From Rubrivivax sp. A210 (GTDB lineage Bacteria > Pseudomonadota > Gammaproteobacteria > Burkholderiales > Burkholderiaceae_C), in NCBI RefSeq assembly GCF_904426505.1, contig NZ_CAJGBN010000034.1, forward strand, positions 124,001 to 188,000: 64,000 nt of DNA, given 5' to 3'. Position numbers and translations under genes: made by a program. The first letter of the stretch is position 1; every line of letters starts with the position of its first letter. The notes below the pieces were generated by a model. The model saw nothing but the letters and a program-made list of their open reading frames with translations. It did no database searches and was not told the origin of the DNA. This document shows, one piece after another, positions 35,145-45,074 of this stretch.

Positions 35145-37466
35145 ATGAGTTTCCCCCTCGGATCGATGGGCGGCGAGGCAGTGCCCGGCGCCACCGCCAA
35201 TGCGGCCTCCGGCGCGCCGCTGTGGCGCCGCCAGGCCCTGGTGCTCGCCGGAGGCCTGGCCTGGCTGCTCTTCCTGCTGGCCATGCTCACGCACAGCGCG
35301 GCCGACCCGGCCTTCAGCACCTCGGGCACGGGCGAGGCCTTGCGCAACCGCGCCGGCATGCTGGGCGCGCGGGTCTCCGACCTGGCGCTCTTCCTGTTCG
35401 GTTACTCCGCCTGGTGGCTGGTGCCGGTGGCGCTGCGCGCCTGGCTGTCGGCACTGGCCGGCGTGCTGCGCAACCAGCCCGCGCAGGCGCAGCCGCCGCG
35501 CTGGATGTTCTGGGCCGGGCTGGCGCTGCTGCTGGCGGCCAGCTGCGCCCTCGAATGGACGCGCCTGTACCGCTGGGAAGCGCTGCTGCCCGGCCACGCC
35601 GGCGGCGTGCTGGGCTGGCTGCTGGGGCCGCTGTCGATGCGCTGGTTGGGCTTTGCCGGCTCGGGCGTGTTGTGGATCGCGCTCTTCGTCACCGGCCTGG
35701 CGCTGGCGCTGCGCTTCTCGTGGCTGCGCCTGGCCGAGGCCATTGGCGAGCGCTTCGACGCGCTGCGCGAGCGCCGCATGGGCCGGCGCGAACTGCAGGA
35801 AGACCTGCGCCTGGGCGAGCTGGCGGCGCAGGAGCGCGAGCAGGTGGTCGAGGTGCAGCGGCAGGAGGAGCAGGTCCACCAGCCGCTGGTCATCGTGCCC
35901 ACGGCGCCCGAGATCGCGCCTTCTCAGCGCGTGGCCAAGGAAAGGCAGAAGCCGCTCTTCGCCGAGCTGGCCGATACGCGCCTGCCGCAGGTGGACCTGC
36001 TCGATGGCGTCGGCAGTTCGCGGCTGGAGGCGGCCACACCCGAATCGCTGGAGATGACCAGCCGCCTGATCGAGAAAAAGCTCAAGGACTTCGGCGTCGA
36101 GGTGCAGGTGGTGGCGGCATCGCCCGGCCCGGTGATCACGCGCTACGAGATCGAGCCGGCCACCGGCGTCAAGGGCGCGCAGATCGTGGGCCTGGCGCGC
36201 GACCTGGCGCGCTCGCTGTCGCTGGTGAGCATCCGCGTCGTCGAGGTTATCGCCGGGCGCAACACGATGGCGCTGGAGCTGCCCAATGCACGCCGTCAGA
36301 CCATCAAGCTGTCGGAGATCCTGGGCTCCGAGGTCTACAACAGCTCGGCCTCGCTGCTGACCCTGGGCCTGGGCAAGGACATCGTCGGCAAGCCCGTGGT
36401 GGCCGACCTGGCCAAGATGCCGCACTGCCTGGTGGCCGGCACCACCGGCTCGGGCAAGAGCGTGGGCATCAACGCCATGATCCTGAGCCTGCTCTACAAG
36501 GCCGAGGCGCGCGATGTGCGGCTGATCCTGATCGATCCCAAGATGCTCGAGATGAGCGTCTACGAGGGCATTCCTCACCTGCTGGCGCCGGTGGTCACCG
36601 ACATGAAGCAGGCTGCCAACGCGCTCAACTGGTGCGTGGGCGAGATGGAGCGGCGCTACAAGCTGCTCAGCAAGCTGGGCGTGCGCAATCTTGCCGGCTA
36701 CAACAAGAAGATCGCCGAGGCGGCTGCAGCTGGGCAGAAGCTGCCCAACCCCTTCAGCCTCACGCCGGAGGCGCCCGAGCCGCTGGAGCGCCTGCCGCAT
36801 GTGGTGGTGGTGATCGACGAGCTCGCCGACCTGATGATGGTGGTGGGCAAGAAGATCGAGGAGCTGATCGCCCGCCTGGCGCAAAAGGCGCGCGCTGCCG
36901 GCATCCACCTCATCCTGGCGACGCAGCGGCCCAGCGTCGACGTCATCACCGGCCTCATCAAGGCCAATATCCCGACGCGCCTGAGCTTCCAGGTCAGCAG
37001 CAAGATCGACAGCCGCACCATCCTCGACCAGATGGGCGCCGAAGCCTTGCTGGGCCAGGGCGACATGCTCTACCTCACGCCCGGCGGCGGCCTGCCGGTG
37101 CGCGTACACGGCGCCTTCGTCAGCGATGACGAGGTGCATCGCGTCGTCACCTACCTCAAGACCCAGGGCGAGCCGGACTACGTGGAGGGCATCCTCGAAG
37201 GTGGCGTGCTCGAGGGCGAGGGCGGCGAGGGCGGGCCCGGTGGTGCGGCCGGCGGCGCCAGCGGCGAGGCCGACCCGATGTACGACCAGGCCGTGGCCGT
37301 GGTGCTGCAGCAGCGCCGCGCCTCGATCTCGCTGGTGCAGCGCCACCTGCGCATCGGCTACAACCGCGCCGCCCGCCTGCTCGAGCAGATGGAGCAGGCC
37401 GGCATCGTCTCGGCCATGGGGCATGCGGGCAACCGCGACCTCCTCGTTCCGAAAAGGGAAGAGTGA
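35145..37466 (+). CDS. ftsK: DNA translocase FtsK/SpoIIIE
   Basis: A 773-residue motor that pumps chromosome ends through the closing septum and activates dimer resolution. Four N-terminal helices (about 25-180) anchor it; a charged linker follows; the ATPase has Walker [11 protein letters not shown] (about 432-441), [13 protein letters not shown] as Walker B and [15 protein letters not shown]. The C-terminal gamma domain ([38 protein letters not shown]) reads KOPS sequences. The linker is short, as in SpoIIIE-like forms. An ATG nine bases upstream is possible. The stop shares a base with the lolA ATG (TGATG). Confidence 0.95.
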   Translation: MSFPLGSMGGEAVPGATANAASGAPLWRRQALVLAGGLAWLLFLLAMLTHSAADPAFSTSGTGEALRNRAGMLGARVSDLALFLFGYSAWWLVPVALRAWLSALAGVLRNQPAQAQPPRWMFWAGLALLLAASCALEWTRLYRWEALLPGHAGGVLGWLLGPLSMRWLGFAGSGVLWIALFVTGLALALRFSWLRLAEAIGERFDALRERRMGRRELQEDLRLGELAAQEREQVVEVQRQEEQVHQPLVIVPTAPEIAPSQRVAKERQKPLFAELADTRLPQVDLLDGVGSSRLEAATPESLEMTSRLIEKKLKDFGVEVQVVAASPGPVITRYEIEPATGVKGAQIVGLARDLARSLSLVSIRVVEVIAGRNTMALELPNARRQTIKLSEILGSEVYNSSASLLTLGLGKDIVGKPVVADLAKMPHCLVAGTTGSGKSVGINAMILSLLYKAEARDVRLILIDPKMLEMSVYEGIPHLLAPVVTDMKQAANALNWCVGEMERRYKLLSKLGVRNLAGYNKKIAEAAAAGQKLPNPFSLTPEAPEPLERLPHVVVVIDELADLMMVVGKKIEELIARLAQKARAAGIHLILATQRPSVDVITGLIKANIPTRLSFQVSSKIDSRTILDQMGAEALLGQGDMLYLTPGGGLPVRVHGAFVSDDEVHRVVTYLKTQGEPDYVEGILEGGVLEGEGGEGGPGGAAGGASGEADPMYDQAVAVVLQQRRASISLVQRHLRIGYNRAARLLEQMEQAGIVSAMGHAGNRDLLVPKREE

Positions 37467-38083
37467 TGCGCAACGCCTTGCTGACCTGCGTCCTGGGCCT
37501 TGTGGCCGCGCTGCCGCTGGCGGTGCGTGCCGACGCCGTCGACACGCTGCGCGACTTCGTGCGCGAGGTGAAATCGGGCCGTGCCAGCTTCACCCAGACC
37601 GTCACCGCGGCCGAGGGCTCGCGCAGCAAGACCAGCAGCGGCGAGTTCGAGTTCACGCGGCCCAACCGCTTCCGCTTCGCCTACAGCAAGCCCTACCAGC
37701 AGCTCATCGTGGCCGATGGCCAGAAGGTCTGGCTCTACGACCCCGAGTTGAACCAGGCCAGTTCGCGCCGCATCGACCAGGCCCTGGGCGCCACGCCGGC
37801 GGCGCTGCTGGCGGGCGCCAGCCTGGAGCCCGAGTTCACGCTGTCGCCGCTGCCTTCGAAGGACGGCGTCGACTGGGCCCAGGCCGTGCCGCGCGCCAAG
37901 GACGGTGCCTTCCAGTCGCTGCGCGTGGGCTTTCGTGGCCGTGCCCTGGTGGCGGTGGAGGTGACCGACGCCTTCGGCCAGCGCTCGCGGCTCGACTTCG
38001 GCGCCTTCGCGCCCAATGCCGCGGTGGCGGCCGAGCGTTTCCGCTTCACGCCGCCAGCGGGCGCCGACGTGATCGAGCAGTAG
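37466..38083 (+). CDS. lolA: Outer-membrane lipoprotein carrier LolA
   Basis: A 205-residue periplasmic chaperone that carries lipoproteins from LolCDE to LolB. A signal peptide ending AVRA (about residues 1-22) precedes the mature AVDTLRDFVREVKSGRASF. GEFEFTRPNRFRFAYSKPY and QLIVADGQKVWLYDPELNQ are diagnostic LolA strands. AAGGGAAGAG precedes the ATG, which overlaps the ftsK stop; ftsK-lolA-rarA order is widely conserved in proteobacteria. Confidence 0.95.
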   Translation: MRNALLTCVLGLVAALPLAVRADAVDTLRDFVREVKSGRASFTQTVTAAEGSRSKTSSGEFEFTRPNRFRFAYSKPYQQLIVADGQKVWLYDPELNQASSRRIDQALGATPAALLAGASLEPEFTLSPLPSKDGVDWAQAVPRAKDGAFQSLRVGFRGRALVAVEVTDAFGQRSRLDFGAFAPNAAVAAERFRFTPPAGADVIEQ

Positions 38084-38117
38084 CGGCGCCGGCGTTCGCA
38101 GCGCGCACTGCGCGCCT

Positions 38118-38810
38118 TCAGAACACCAGCTTCAGCCCCAGGCCCAGGGCCTTGACGCGGGGTCGTTCGAGTTCGACCGCATAGCTCAGGTTGGCGCTGA
38201 CGCCGCCGCCGAAGGTCCAGCCCGCGCCGGCCGAGACCGTGGGCCTGCCGCGGTCTTCGCCGTAAATGTCGGCGGCCAGCACCAGGTCGCCAGCGGTCTC
38301 CAGGCCCAGCGACCACTGTGCGCGCGTCTTGCGGTCGACGCGGTTGTAGGTCAGGCCCAGGTTGGCGTGGCCCAGCAGGCCCGGGGCCAGCTCGCGCGTG
38401 GCCAGGGCCGCCAGACCCAGCGTCTCCAGGCGCAGGCTGCGGCCCGGCGCCTCGGCGGCATCCAGTCCGTAGGCGACGCCCCAGCCGGTGCGGCCGTCCT
38501 CTGGTGCCACCAGATTGGTCTTGCCGCCCAGGCTCAGCGCCTGCAGCGTCTGGCCTTCGCTGCGTGCGCGGGCGTAGCCAGCGCCAAGCTGGGTGTCGTG
38601 GCCTATGCCGCAGGCCACCACCGTTTCCCACAGGCGCAGCGAGGGTGCGTCGCGCTCGCTCACGCGGGTGAGCGAGGTCTCGGCGTCGCAGGCGCCGGCG
38701 GCATTGGCGTCGGCAGTCTCGGTCACCAGGGGGCGGCCGGCCTGGGCGGCGCCAGTGGCGAGCAGCGCGCACAGCGCCAGCGTGGTCGACAGCAAGGTGA
38801 GGTTTCTCAT
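38118..38810 (-). CDS. Hypothetical exported protein, barrel-like
   Basis: A 230-residue protein with a signal peptide (LLSTTLALCALLATGAAQAG). The mature part alternates hydrophobic and polar residues over many short strands (VAYGLDAAEAPGRSLRLETLG, NLGLTYNRVDRKTRAQWSLG, VSAGAGWTFGGGVSANLSYA) and ends LGLKLVF with a C-terminal Phe, as outer-membrane barrels do. No named family is recognised. It is inserted, on the opposite strand, between lolA and rarA, which are usually adjacent. Confidence 0.7.
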   Translation of the reverse strand: MRNLTLLSTTLALCALLATGAAQAGRPLVTETADANAAGACDAETSLTRVSERDAPSLRLWETVVACGIGHDTQLGAGYARARSEGQTLQALSLGGKTNLVAPEDGRTGWGVAYGLDAAEAPGRSLRLETLGLAALATRELAPGLLGHANLGLTYNRVDRKTRAQWSLGLETAGDLVLAADIYGEDRGRPTVSAGAGWTFGGGVSANLSYAVELERPRVKALGLGLKLVF

Positions 38811-38956
38811 GGGGCTCCTGTGCAGCGTGGTTCAGCCCGGCGGGGGCACTCCCACCCCCTATCGACCGCCTGAGAGCCGGCTCAAGCATTCTGCCGGCCC
38901 ATCCGTGACAAAGCCGGCAAGGTCGGTGCCTCGCGCCGGGCCTTTGACGGCGCGGC

Positions 38957-38962
38957 GACAAT
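38957..38962 (+). promoter_or_regulatory. -10-like GACAAT directly before rarA
   Basis: GACAAT ends eight bases before the rarA ATG, with CGCCGGCC between and no ribosome site. Same layout as ftsK, holC, tusA, uvrD and polA. Confidence 0.45.
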
Positions 38963-38970
38963 CGCCGGCC

Positions 38971-40320
38971 ATGCCTGCCCAGGATCCGCTCTTCGCCGAC
39001 CCGCCCGCGGCCGCCGCGCCGGGCGCGCCGCTGGCCGAGCGCCTGCGGCCGGCGACGCTGGACGAGGTCGTCGGCCAGCGCCACCTGCTGGCTGCCGGCA
39101 GGCCGTTGCGCGTGGCCTTCGAGGCCGGGCGGCTGCCCTCGATGATCCTCTGGGGCCCGCCTGGCGTGGGCAAGACGACGCTGGCGCGCTTGCTGGCGGC
39201 GGCCACGGGCGCCCATTTCATCGTGCTTTCGGCGGTGCTGGCCGGCGTCAAGGACATCCGCGAGGCGGTCGAGCAGGCCGAGGCGCTGCGGCGCGCCGGC
39301 CGCGCCACCGTGCTCTTCGTCGACGAGGTGCACCGCTTCAACAAGGCGCAGCAGGACGCCTTCCTGCCCCATGTCGAGGCGGGGCTGTTCAGCTTCATCG
39401 GCGCCACCACCGAGAACCCTTCGTTCGAGGTCAATGCGGCGTTGCTTTCGCGCGCCACCGTGCATGTGCTGCAGCCGCTGGACGATGGCGACCTGGCGGC
39501 GCTGCTGGCGCGCGCCCAGGCGGCGCTGCCGGGGCCGCCGGTGGAGCCAGCGGCGCAGGAGCGCCTGATCGCCTTTGCCGACGGCGATGGCCGCCGCCTC
39601 ATCAATGCCTGGGAAAGCGTGGTCGCTTCGCACCGGCGCGCCGAGTCCATCACGCCCGAGCGGCTGGAATCGGCGCTGGGCCGCCTGCTGCGCCGCGGCG
39701 ACAAGGGCGGCGATGTCTTCTACGACACCATCTCGGCGCTGCACAAATCGGTGCGCGGCTCCAACCCCGATGCGGCGCTGTACTGGCTGGCCCGCCTGCT
39801 CGACGCCGGCATGGACCCGCGCTACGCGGCACGGCGCATCGTGCGCATGGCCAGCGAGGAAGTGGGCCTGGCCGACCCGCGAGCGTTGCGCCTGGCGCTG
39901 GACGCGGCCGAGGTCTACGAGCGCCTGGGTTCGCCCGAGGGCGAGCTGGCGCTGGCCGAGGCCGTGACCTTCCTCGCCATGGCGCCCAAGTCGAACGCGG
40001 TCTACAAGGCCTGGGGCGAGGTCCAGGCCCTGGTGCGCCAAGAGGGCACCCGGCCGGTGCCACTGCACCTGCGCAATGCGCCGACGCGCCTGATGAAGGA
40101 CATCGGCCACGGGGCCGGCTACCGCTACGCCCACGACGAGGCCGACGCCTACGCCGCCGGCGAGCACTACCTGCCCGAGGGCCTGCAGGACCGGCGCTTC
40201 TACCACCCGGTGCCGCGCGGGCTCGAGTTGCGCATTGGCGAGAGGCTGGACGAACTGCGGCGGCTCGACCTCCAGGCCCGCCAGCAGGCGAGGGATGAAG
40301 GGGCGAAGAAGAATCGGTGA
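38971..40320 (+). CDS. rarA: Replication-associated recombination protein RarA (MgsA)
   Basis: A 449-residue AAA+ ATPase related to clamp loaders, acting at stalled forks. PLAERLRPATLDEVVGQRHLL starts the family domain; Walker A is GPPGVGKT (62-69), Walker B TVLFVDEVHRFNKAQQD, and IGATTENPSFEVNAALLSR is sensor 1 with the arginine finger. The C-terminal tetramerisation part has AALYWLARLLDAGMDPRYAA and ending GYRYAHDEADAY. Downstream of lolA after one inserted gene. Confidence 0.96.
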   Translation: MPAQDPLFADPPAAAAPGAPLAERLRPATLDEVVGQRHLLAAGRPLRVAFEAGRLPSMILWGPPGVGKTTLARLLAAATGAHFIVLSAVLAGVKDIREAVEQAEALRRAGRATVLFVDEVHRFNKAQQDAFLPHVEAGLFSFIGATTENPSFEVNAALLSRATVHVLQPLDDGDLAALLARAQAALPGPPVEPAAQERLIAFADGDGRRLINAWESVVASHRRAESITPERLESALGRLLRRGDKGGDVFYDTISALHKSVRGSNPDAALYWLARLLDAGMDPRYAARRIVRMASEEVGLADPRALRLALDAAEVYERLGSPEGELALAEAVTFLAMAPKSNAVYKAWGEVQALVRQEGTRPVPLHLRNAPTRLMKDIGHGAGYRYAHDEADAYAAGEHYLPEGLQDRRFYHPVPRGLELRIGERLDELRRLDLQARQQARDEGAKKNR

Positions 40321-40504
40321 ATCGCCGGATCAATGGTGAATCCTCCGGGGTGCCAGGGGGAAAGCCCCGCCCATTTCTCGGCGGCAGGCCACCTAGAATC
40401 CTGGCGCACTGCGGGGCCTCGGGCTTCGGCAAGCCACGCAAGGCCGGTTTCTTGCATGCGCTGGGCCGGGCCGCGCGCCGCGCGGCAACCGGAGCTCCCC
40501 CTCG

Positions 40505-41428
40505 ATGGAAACCTTCATCCAGCAGATCATCAACGGCCTCGTGCTCGGCAGCATGTATGCGCTGGTGGCCCTGGGCTACACGATGGTCTACGGCATCATC
40601 AACCTCATCAACTTCGCCCACGGCGAGGTGCTGATGTTCGGCGCCCTCACCAGCTGGACCGTGGTCACGGCACTGGCCGACAGCGGCCTGCCGGGCTGGG
40701 CGCTGATGCTGATCTCGCTGCTGTGCGCCATCGTGGTCTGCGCCGGGCTCAACTTCAGCATCGAGAAGCTCGCCTACCGGCCGCTGCGCACGGCGCCGCG
40801 GCTGGCGCCGCTGATCACCGCCATGGGCATGAGCCTGCTGCTGCAGACGGTGGCGATGATCCTGTGGAAGCCCAACCCCAAGCCCTATCCGGCGCTGCTG
40901 CCGGCCGACCCCATCAACCTGGGCGGGCCGGTCATCAGCGTGACCCAGATCCTGATCCTGGGCCTCACGGCGGTGATCCTGGCCGGGCTGATGTACCTGG
41001 TCAACAAGACCAAGCTCGGCCGCGCCATGCGCGCCACGGCCGAGAACCCGCGCGTGGCGGCACTGATGGGCGTCAAGCCCGACATGGTGATCTCGGCCAC
41101 CTTCATCATCGGCGCCGTGCTCGCGGCCGTGGCCGGCGTGATGTGGGCCGCCAACTACGGCACCGTGCAGCACACGATGGGCTTCCTCCCCGGCCTCAAG
41201 GCCTTTACCGCGGCGGTGCTGGGCGGCATCGGCAACCTCAGCGGCGCGGTGGTCGGCGGCATCCTGCTCGGCCTGGTCGAGGCGCTGGGAGCCGGCTACC
41301 TGGGCGAGCTCACCGGCGGCGTGCTGGGCAGCCAGTACGCCGACATCTTCGCCTTCCTGGCGCTGATCCTGGTACTGACCATGAGGCCCCAGGGCCTGCT
41401 GGGCGAGCGCGTTGCCGACCGGGCCTGA
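40505..41428 (+). CDS. livH: Branched-chain amino-acid permease LivH
   Basis: A 307-residue inner-membrane subunit of the leucine/isoleucine/valine ABC importer. Typical LivH segments: IINGLVLGSMYALVALGYTM, GIINLINFAHGEVLMFGAL, LAPLITAMGMSLLLQTVAMI and FLPGLKAFTAAVLGGIGNLSGA, about eight helices. A TAGAAT element at 40394-40399 may be the operon promoter, giving a leader of about 100 bases. First of livH-M-G-F. The binding protein LivK is encoded 8 kb upstream. Confidence 0.95.
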   Translation: METFIQQIINGLVLGSMYALVALGYTMVYGIINLINFAHGEVLMFGALTSWTVVTALADSGLPGWALMLISLLCAIVVCAGLNFSIEKLAYRPLRTAPRLAPLITAMGMSLLLQTVAMILWKPNPKPYPALLPADPINLGGPVISVTQILILGLTAVILAGLMYLVNKTKLGRAMRATAENPRVAALMGVKPDMVISATFIIGAVLAAVAGVMWAANYGTVQHTMGFLPGLKAFTAAVLGGIGNLSGAVVGGILLGLVEALGAGYLGELTGGVLGSQYADIFAFLALILVLTMRPQGLLGERVADRA

Positions 41429-41443
41429 TCGAGAGGGGACCGC

Positions 41444-42532
41444 ATGAACAAGAAGATCGTCACCTTCATCGCCTGCGCGCTGCTGCTCGTGGCCCTGCCG
41501 CTGTTCGCGCAGCAGTTCGGCCAGGGCTGGGTGCGCATCATGGCGTTGGCCCTGCTCTATGTGCTGCTGGCGCTGGGCCTGAACATCGTGGTCGGCTACG
41601 CCGGCCTGCTGGACCTGGGCTATGTCGCCTTCTACGCCGTCGGCGCCTACATGTACGCGCTGCTGGCCAGCCCGCACCTGATGGAGAACTTTCCCTGGAT
41701 CGCCGAGAACTTCCCGGGCGGCATGCACACGCCGGTGTGGGCGGTGATACCGCTGGCGGCCGGCTTGGCAGCGCTGGCCGGCGTGCTGCTGGGCACGCCG
41801 GTGCTCAAGCTGCGCGGTGACTACCTGGCCATCGTGACGCTGGGCTTCGGCGAGATCATCCGCGTCTTCATGAACAACCTTGAGCAGCCCATCAACATCA
41901 CCAACGGGCCGCGCGGACTTGACCGCATCGACTCGATGAACTTCCTCGGCCTCGATTTCGGCAAGAAGCTCATGATCGGCGACTTCATGGTGCCCTCGGT
42001 GACGCTGTACTACTACCTGTTCCTGATCCTGGTGGTGGGCAGCGTGGTGATCTGCCACCGCCTCGAAAATTCACGCATAGGCCGGGCCTGGATGGCCATC
42101 CGCGAAGACGAGATCGCGGCCAAGGCCATGGGCATCAACACCCGCAACATGAAGCTGCTGGCCTTCGGCATGGGCGCCACCTTCGGCGGCGTCTCGGGCT
42201 CGATGTTCGCGGCCTTCCAGGGCTTCGTGTCGCCCGAGTCCTTCAGCCTGATGGAGAGCGTGATGATCGTCGCCATGGTGGTGCTGGGCGGCATGGGCCA
42301 TCTTCCCGGCGTCATCCTGGGCGCGGTGATGCTGGCCGCGCTGCCCGAGGTGTTGCGCTACGTGGCCGGGCCGCTGCAGCAGATGACCGGCGGGCGGCTC
42401 GATGCCTCCATCCTGCGCCAGCTGCTCATCGCGCTGGCCATGATCATCATCATGCTGCTGCGCCCGCGCGGGCTGTGGCCCTCGTCCGAACACGGCAAGG
42501 GTGCGCCGGTGCCGGTCACCCCTGTGGCCTGA
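41444..42532 (+). CDS. livM: Branched-chain amino-acid permease LivM
   Basis: A 362-residue second permease subunit. Landmarks are ALGLNIVVGYAGLLDLGYVAF, VLKLRGDYLAIVTLGFGEII, GRAWMAIREDEIAAKAMGIN (the EAA-type loop that contacts the ATPases) and VVLGGMGHLPGVILGAVML. GAGGGG precedes the ATG, 15 bases after livH. The extra periplasmic loop near residues 75-90 (MENFPWIAENFPGGMHTP) is common in Burkholderiales LivM. Confidence 0.95.
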   Translation: MNKKIVTFIACALLLVALPLFAQQFGQGWVRIMALALLYVLLALGLNIVVGYAGLLDLGYVAFYAVGAYMYALLASPHLMENFPWIAENFPGGMHTPVWAVIPLAAGLAALAGVLLGTPVLKLRGDYLAIVTLGFGEIIRVFMNNLEQPINITNGPRGLDRIDSMNFLGLDFGKKLMIGDFMVPSVTLYYYLFLILVVGSVVICHRLENSRIGRAWMAIREDEIAAKAMGINTRNMKLLAFGMGATFGGVSGSMFAAFQGFVSPESFSLMESVMIVAMVVLGGMGHLPGVILGAVMLAALPEVLRYVAGPLQQMTGGRLDASILRQLLIALAMIIIMLLRPRGLWPSSEHGKGAPVPVTPVA

Positions 42533-42542
42533 GGGGGCGGAC

Positions 42543-43313
42543 ATGGCAGAAACCGTTCTCCAGGTACAGGGTGTCAGCAAGCGCTTCGGCGGCCTGCAGG
42601 CGCTGTCCGACGTGGGCATCACCATCCAGCGCGGCCAGGTCTACGGGCTCATAGGCCCCAACGGCGCCGGCAAGACCACCTTCTTCAACGTCATCACCGG
42701 CCTCTACACGCCCGACAGCGGCAGCTTCGAGCTCGGCGGCGCGCCCTACAAGCCCAGCGCGGTGCATGAGGTGGCCAAGCAGGGCATCGCGCGCACCTTC
42801 CAGAACATCCGTCTCTTTCCCGAGATGACGGCGCTCGAGAACGTGATGGTCGGCCGCCATGTGCGCACCCATTCGGGCCTCATCGGCGCCGTCTTTCGCA
42901 CCGCCAGCTTCAAGGCCGAGGAGGCCGCCATCGCCCAGCGCGCGCAGGAACTGCTCGACTACGTGGGCATCGGCCGCTACGCCGAGTTCCGCGCCCGCAC
43001 GCTGAGCTACGGTGACCAGCGCCGGCTCGAGATCGCACGCGCGCTGGCCACCGATCCCAAGCTGATCGCGCTCGACGAGCCGGCCGCCGGCATGAACGCC
43101 ACCGAGAAGGTGGTGCTGCGCGAGTTGATCGACCGCATCCGCAAGGACGGCCGCACCATCCTGCTCATCGAGCACGACGTGAAGCTGGTGATGGGCCTGT
43201 GCGACCGCGTCACCGTGCTCGACTACGGCAAGCAGATCGCCGAAGGCAATCCGGCCGAGGTGCAGAAGAACGAGAAGGTGATCGAGGCCTACCTCGGCGC
43301 CGGACACAAGTGA
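42543..43313 (+). CDS. livG: Branched-chain amino-acid ABC ATPase LivG
   Basis: A 256-residue ABC ATPase. Walker A GPNGAGKTT, the LivG-type AKQGIARTFQNIRLFPEMT, the signature LSYGDQRRLEIARAL and Walker B LIALDEPAAGMNATE are all present; LIEHDVKLVMGLCDRVTVLD contains the switch His. Start taken at MAETVLQVQGVSKRF, ten bases after livM; upstream in-frame codons lie inside livM. Confidence 0.96.
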   Translation: MAETVLQVQGVSKRFGGLQALSDVGITIQRGQVYGLIGPNGAGKTTFFNVITGLYTPDSGSFELGGAPYKPSAVHEVAKQGIARTFQNIRLFPEMTALENVMVGRHVRTHSGLIGAVFRTASFKAEEAAIAQRAQELLDYVGIGRYAEFRARTLSYGDQRRLEIARALATDPKLIALDEPAAGMNATEKVVLRELIDRIRKDGRTILLIEHDVKLVMGLCDRVTVLDYGKQIAEGNPAEVQKNEKVIEAYLGAGHK

Positions 43314-43326
43314 GGGCGGCACCGCG

Positions 43327-44043
43327 ATGAGCACGACAATGCTGAAAGTCAGCGGCCTCAAGGTCGCCTACGGCGGCATCCAGGCCGTCAAGGGCGTGAG
43401 CTTCGAGGTCCAGCAGGGCGAACTCGTCAGCCTGATCGGCGCCAACGGCGCCGGCAAGACGACCACGCTCAAGGCCATCACCGGCACCCAGGCGGTGGCC
43501 GAGGGCCAGATCGAGTTCATGGGCCGGCCCATCAAGGGGCAGGGCGCCTGGAATCTGGTCAAGCAGGGCCTGGTGATGGTGCCCGAGGGTCGCGGCACCT
43601 TCACGCGCATGACCATCACCGAAAACCTGCAGATGGGCGCCTTCGTGCGCGACGACAAGCCCGAGATCGAAGCCGACATCGAGAAGGTCTTCGCCATCTT
43701 CCCGCGCCTGAAGGAGCGCGCCAACCAGCTGGCCGGCACCATGAGCGGTGGCGAGCAGCAGATGCTGGCCATGGGCCGCGCGCTGATGGCCCGGCCCAAG
43801 GTGCTGCTGCTCGACGAGCCCAGCATGGGCCTGAGCCCCATCATGGTCGACAAGATCTTCGAGGTCGTGGCCGACATCCACAGCCGTGGCACGACGGTGC
43901 TGCTGGTCGAGCAGAACGCCAGCCGTGCGCTGGGCCTGGCCAACCGCGGCTATGTGATGGACTCGGGCGAGATCACCATGAGCGGCGAGGCCAAGGCCTT
44001 GCTCGACGACCCCAAGGTGCGCGCCGCCTACCTGGGCGAGTAG
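43327..44043 (+). CDS. livF: Branched-chain amino-acid ABC ATPase LivF
   Basis: A 238-residue ABC ATPase, partner of LivG. Walker A GANGAGKTT, GLVMVPEGRGTFTRMTITEN, signature SGGEQQMLAMGRALM and Walker B LLLDEPSMGLSP, then LLVEQNASRALGLANRGYV. Last gene of the liv operon; it faces the convergent Bug-type gene with 29 bases between and no clear terminator. Confidence 0.96.
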   Translation: MSTTMLKVSGLKVAYGGIQAVKGVSFEVQQGELVSLIGANGAGKTTTLKAITGTQAVAEGQIEFMGRPIKGQGAWNLVKQGLVMVPEGRGTFTRMTITENLQMGAFVRDDKPEIEADIEKVFAIFPRLKERANQLAGTMSGGEQQMLAMGRALMARPKVLLLDEPSMGLSPIMVDKIFEVVADIHSRGTTVLLVEQNASRALGLANRGYVMDSGEITMSGEAKALLDDPKVRAAYLGE

Positions 44044-44072
44044 GTCGACCCTCTCGCTCTATTTCGCTCGCT

Positions 44073-45074
44073 TCAGTCGGCCTTCGCGCCCGAGTTCTCC
44101 ACCAGCGGCTTGTACTTCAGCCGCTCGGCCTGGCCGAAGGCCGAGAACTCGGCCGGCGTCAGAGGCGCCGGCTCGGCCATCAGCGTCGCCATCCGGGCCT
44201 TGAAGTCGGCCGAGGCCAGTGCCTCGGCAAAGCCGCGGTGCAGCCGGGCCGTGGTCTCGGCCGGCAGGCCGGCCGGGCCGTAGAGGCCGAACCAGGTGGA
44301 AATATCGAAGCTCGCCAGGCCCAGCCGGGCGCCGGCCTCCGCCACCGTGGGCAGGTCGGGCAGGGCGCTGGCCCGCGTGGAGGTGGTCACGGCCAGGGCC
44401 TTGAGCCTGCCGCCGCGGATATTGGCCGAGGCCGCGGCCAGGTTGTCGAAATTGAAGTCGACCTGGCCGCTGACCAGGGCCAACTGGGCGGGCGGTGCGC
44501 CGGCATAGGGAATGTGTACCGCGAAAATGCCGGCCTGGGCCTTGAACAGCTCGCCCGCCAGGTGTCCGGCGCTGCCGTTGCCGCCGCTGCCGTAGTTCAG
44601 CCGCCCCGGGTTGCGCTTGGCATGGGCCACGAGATCGGCCAGCGTGGCGATGTTCAGCCGCGCCGCCACCTCGGCATTCATCACCAGCACATTGGGCACC
44701 ACGGCCACGCGCGTGATGGGCGTGAAGTCGCGCTGGGCGTCGTAGGGCATGCGGCTGTAGAGCCAGGGGTTGATGGCGTGGGTGGCCACCGCGCCCATCA
44801 CCAGGGTGAGGCCGTCGGGCGCGGCCTTGGCAACAAGATCGGCGCCCAGGTTGCCGCCGGCGCCCGGCCTGTTCTCGACCACCACCGCGCCCAGGCTGTC
44901 CTTTACGCGCTCCGCCAGCGCGCGAGCCGCGATGTCCAGCGGACCGCCGGGCGGGTAGGGCACGATCAAGCGTATCGGCGCCTTGCCCTGGGCGACGGCA
45001 GGCCCCGCCAAAGCGGTGGTGGCCAGGGCGATGAGGGCCTTGCGACGGCTGCACACAGGCTCAGAGCGGGCCAT
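44073..45074 (-). CDS. Tripartite tricarboxylate transporter binding protein (Bug/TctC family)
   Basis: A 333-residue periplasmic binding protein of the Bug family, very expanded in Burkholderiales. Signal peptide RRKALIALATTALAGPAVAQ, possibly Tat type, then IRLIVPYPPGGPLDIAARAL, VENRPGAGGNLGADLVA, and LDIATL/INPWL strands, ending with SALPDLPTVAEAG. The ligand is a small carboxylate or aromatic acid but unknown; the TctA/TctB membrane genes are not nearby, so it is an orphan. The start at MARSEP overlaps the upstream reductase by 14 bases. Confidence 0.92.
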   Translation of the reverse strand: MARSEPVCSRRKALIALATTALAGPAVAQGKAPIRLIVPYPPGGPLDIAARALAERVKDSLGAVVVENRPGAGGNLGADLVAKAAPDGLTLVMGAVATHAINPWLYSRMPYDAQRDFTPITRVAVVPNVLVMNAEVAARLNIATLADLVAHAKRNPGRLNYGSGGNGSAGHLAGELFKAQAGIFAVHIPYAGAPPAQLALVSGQVDFNFDNLAAASANIRGGRLKALAVTTSTRASALPDLPTVAEAGARLGLASFDISTWFGLYGPAGLPAETTARLHRGFAEALASADFKARMATLMAEPAPLTPAEFSAFGQAERLKYKPLVENSGAKAD

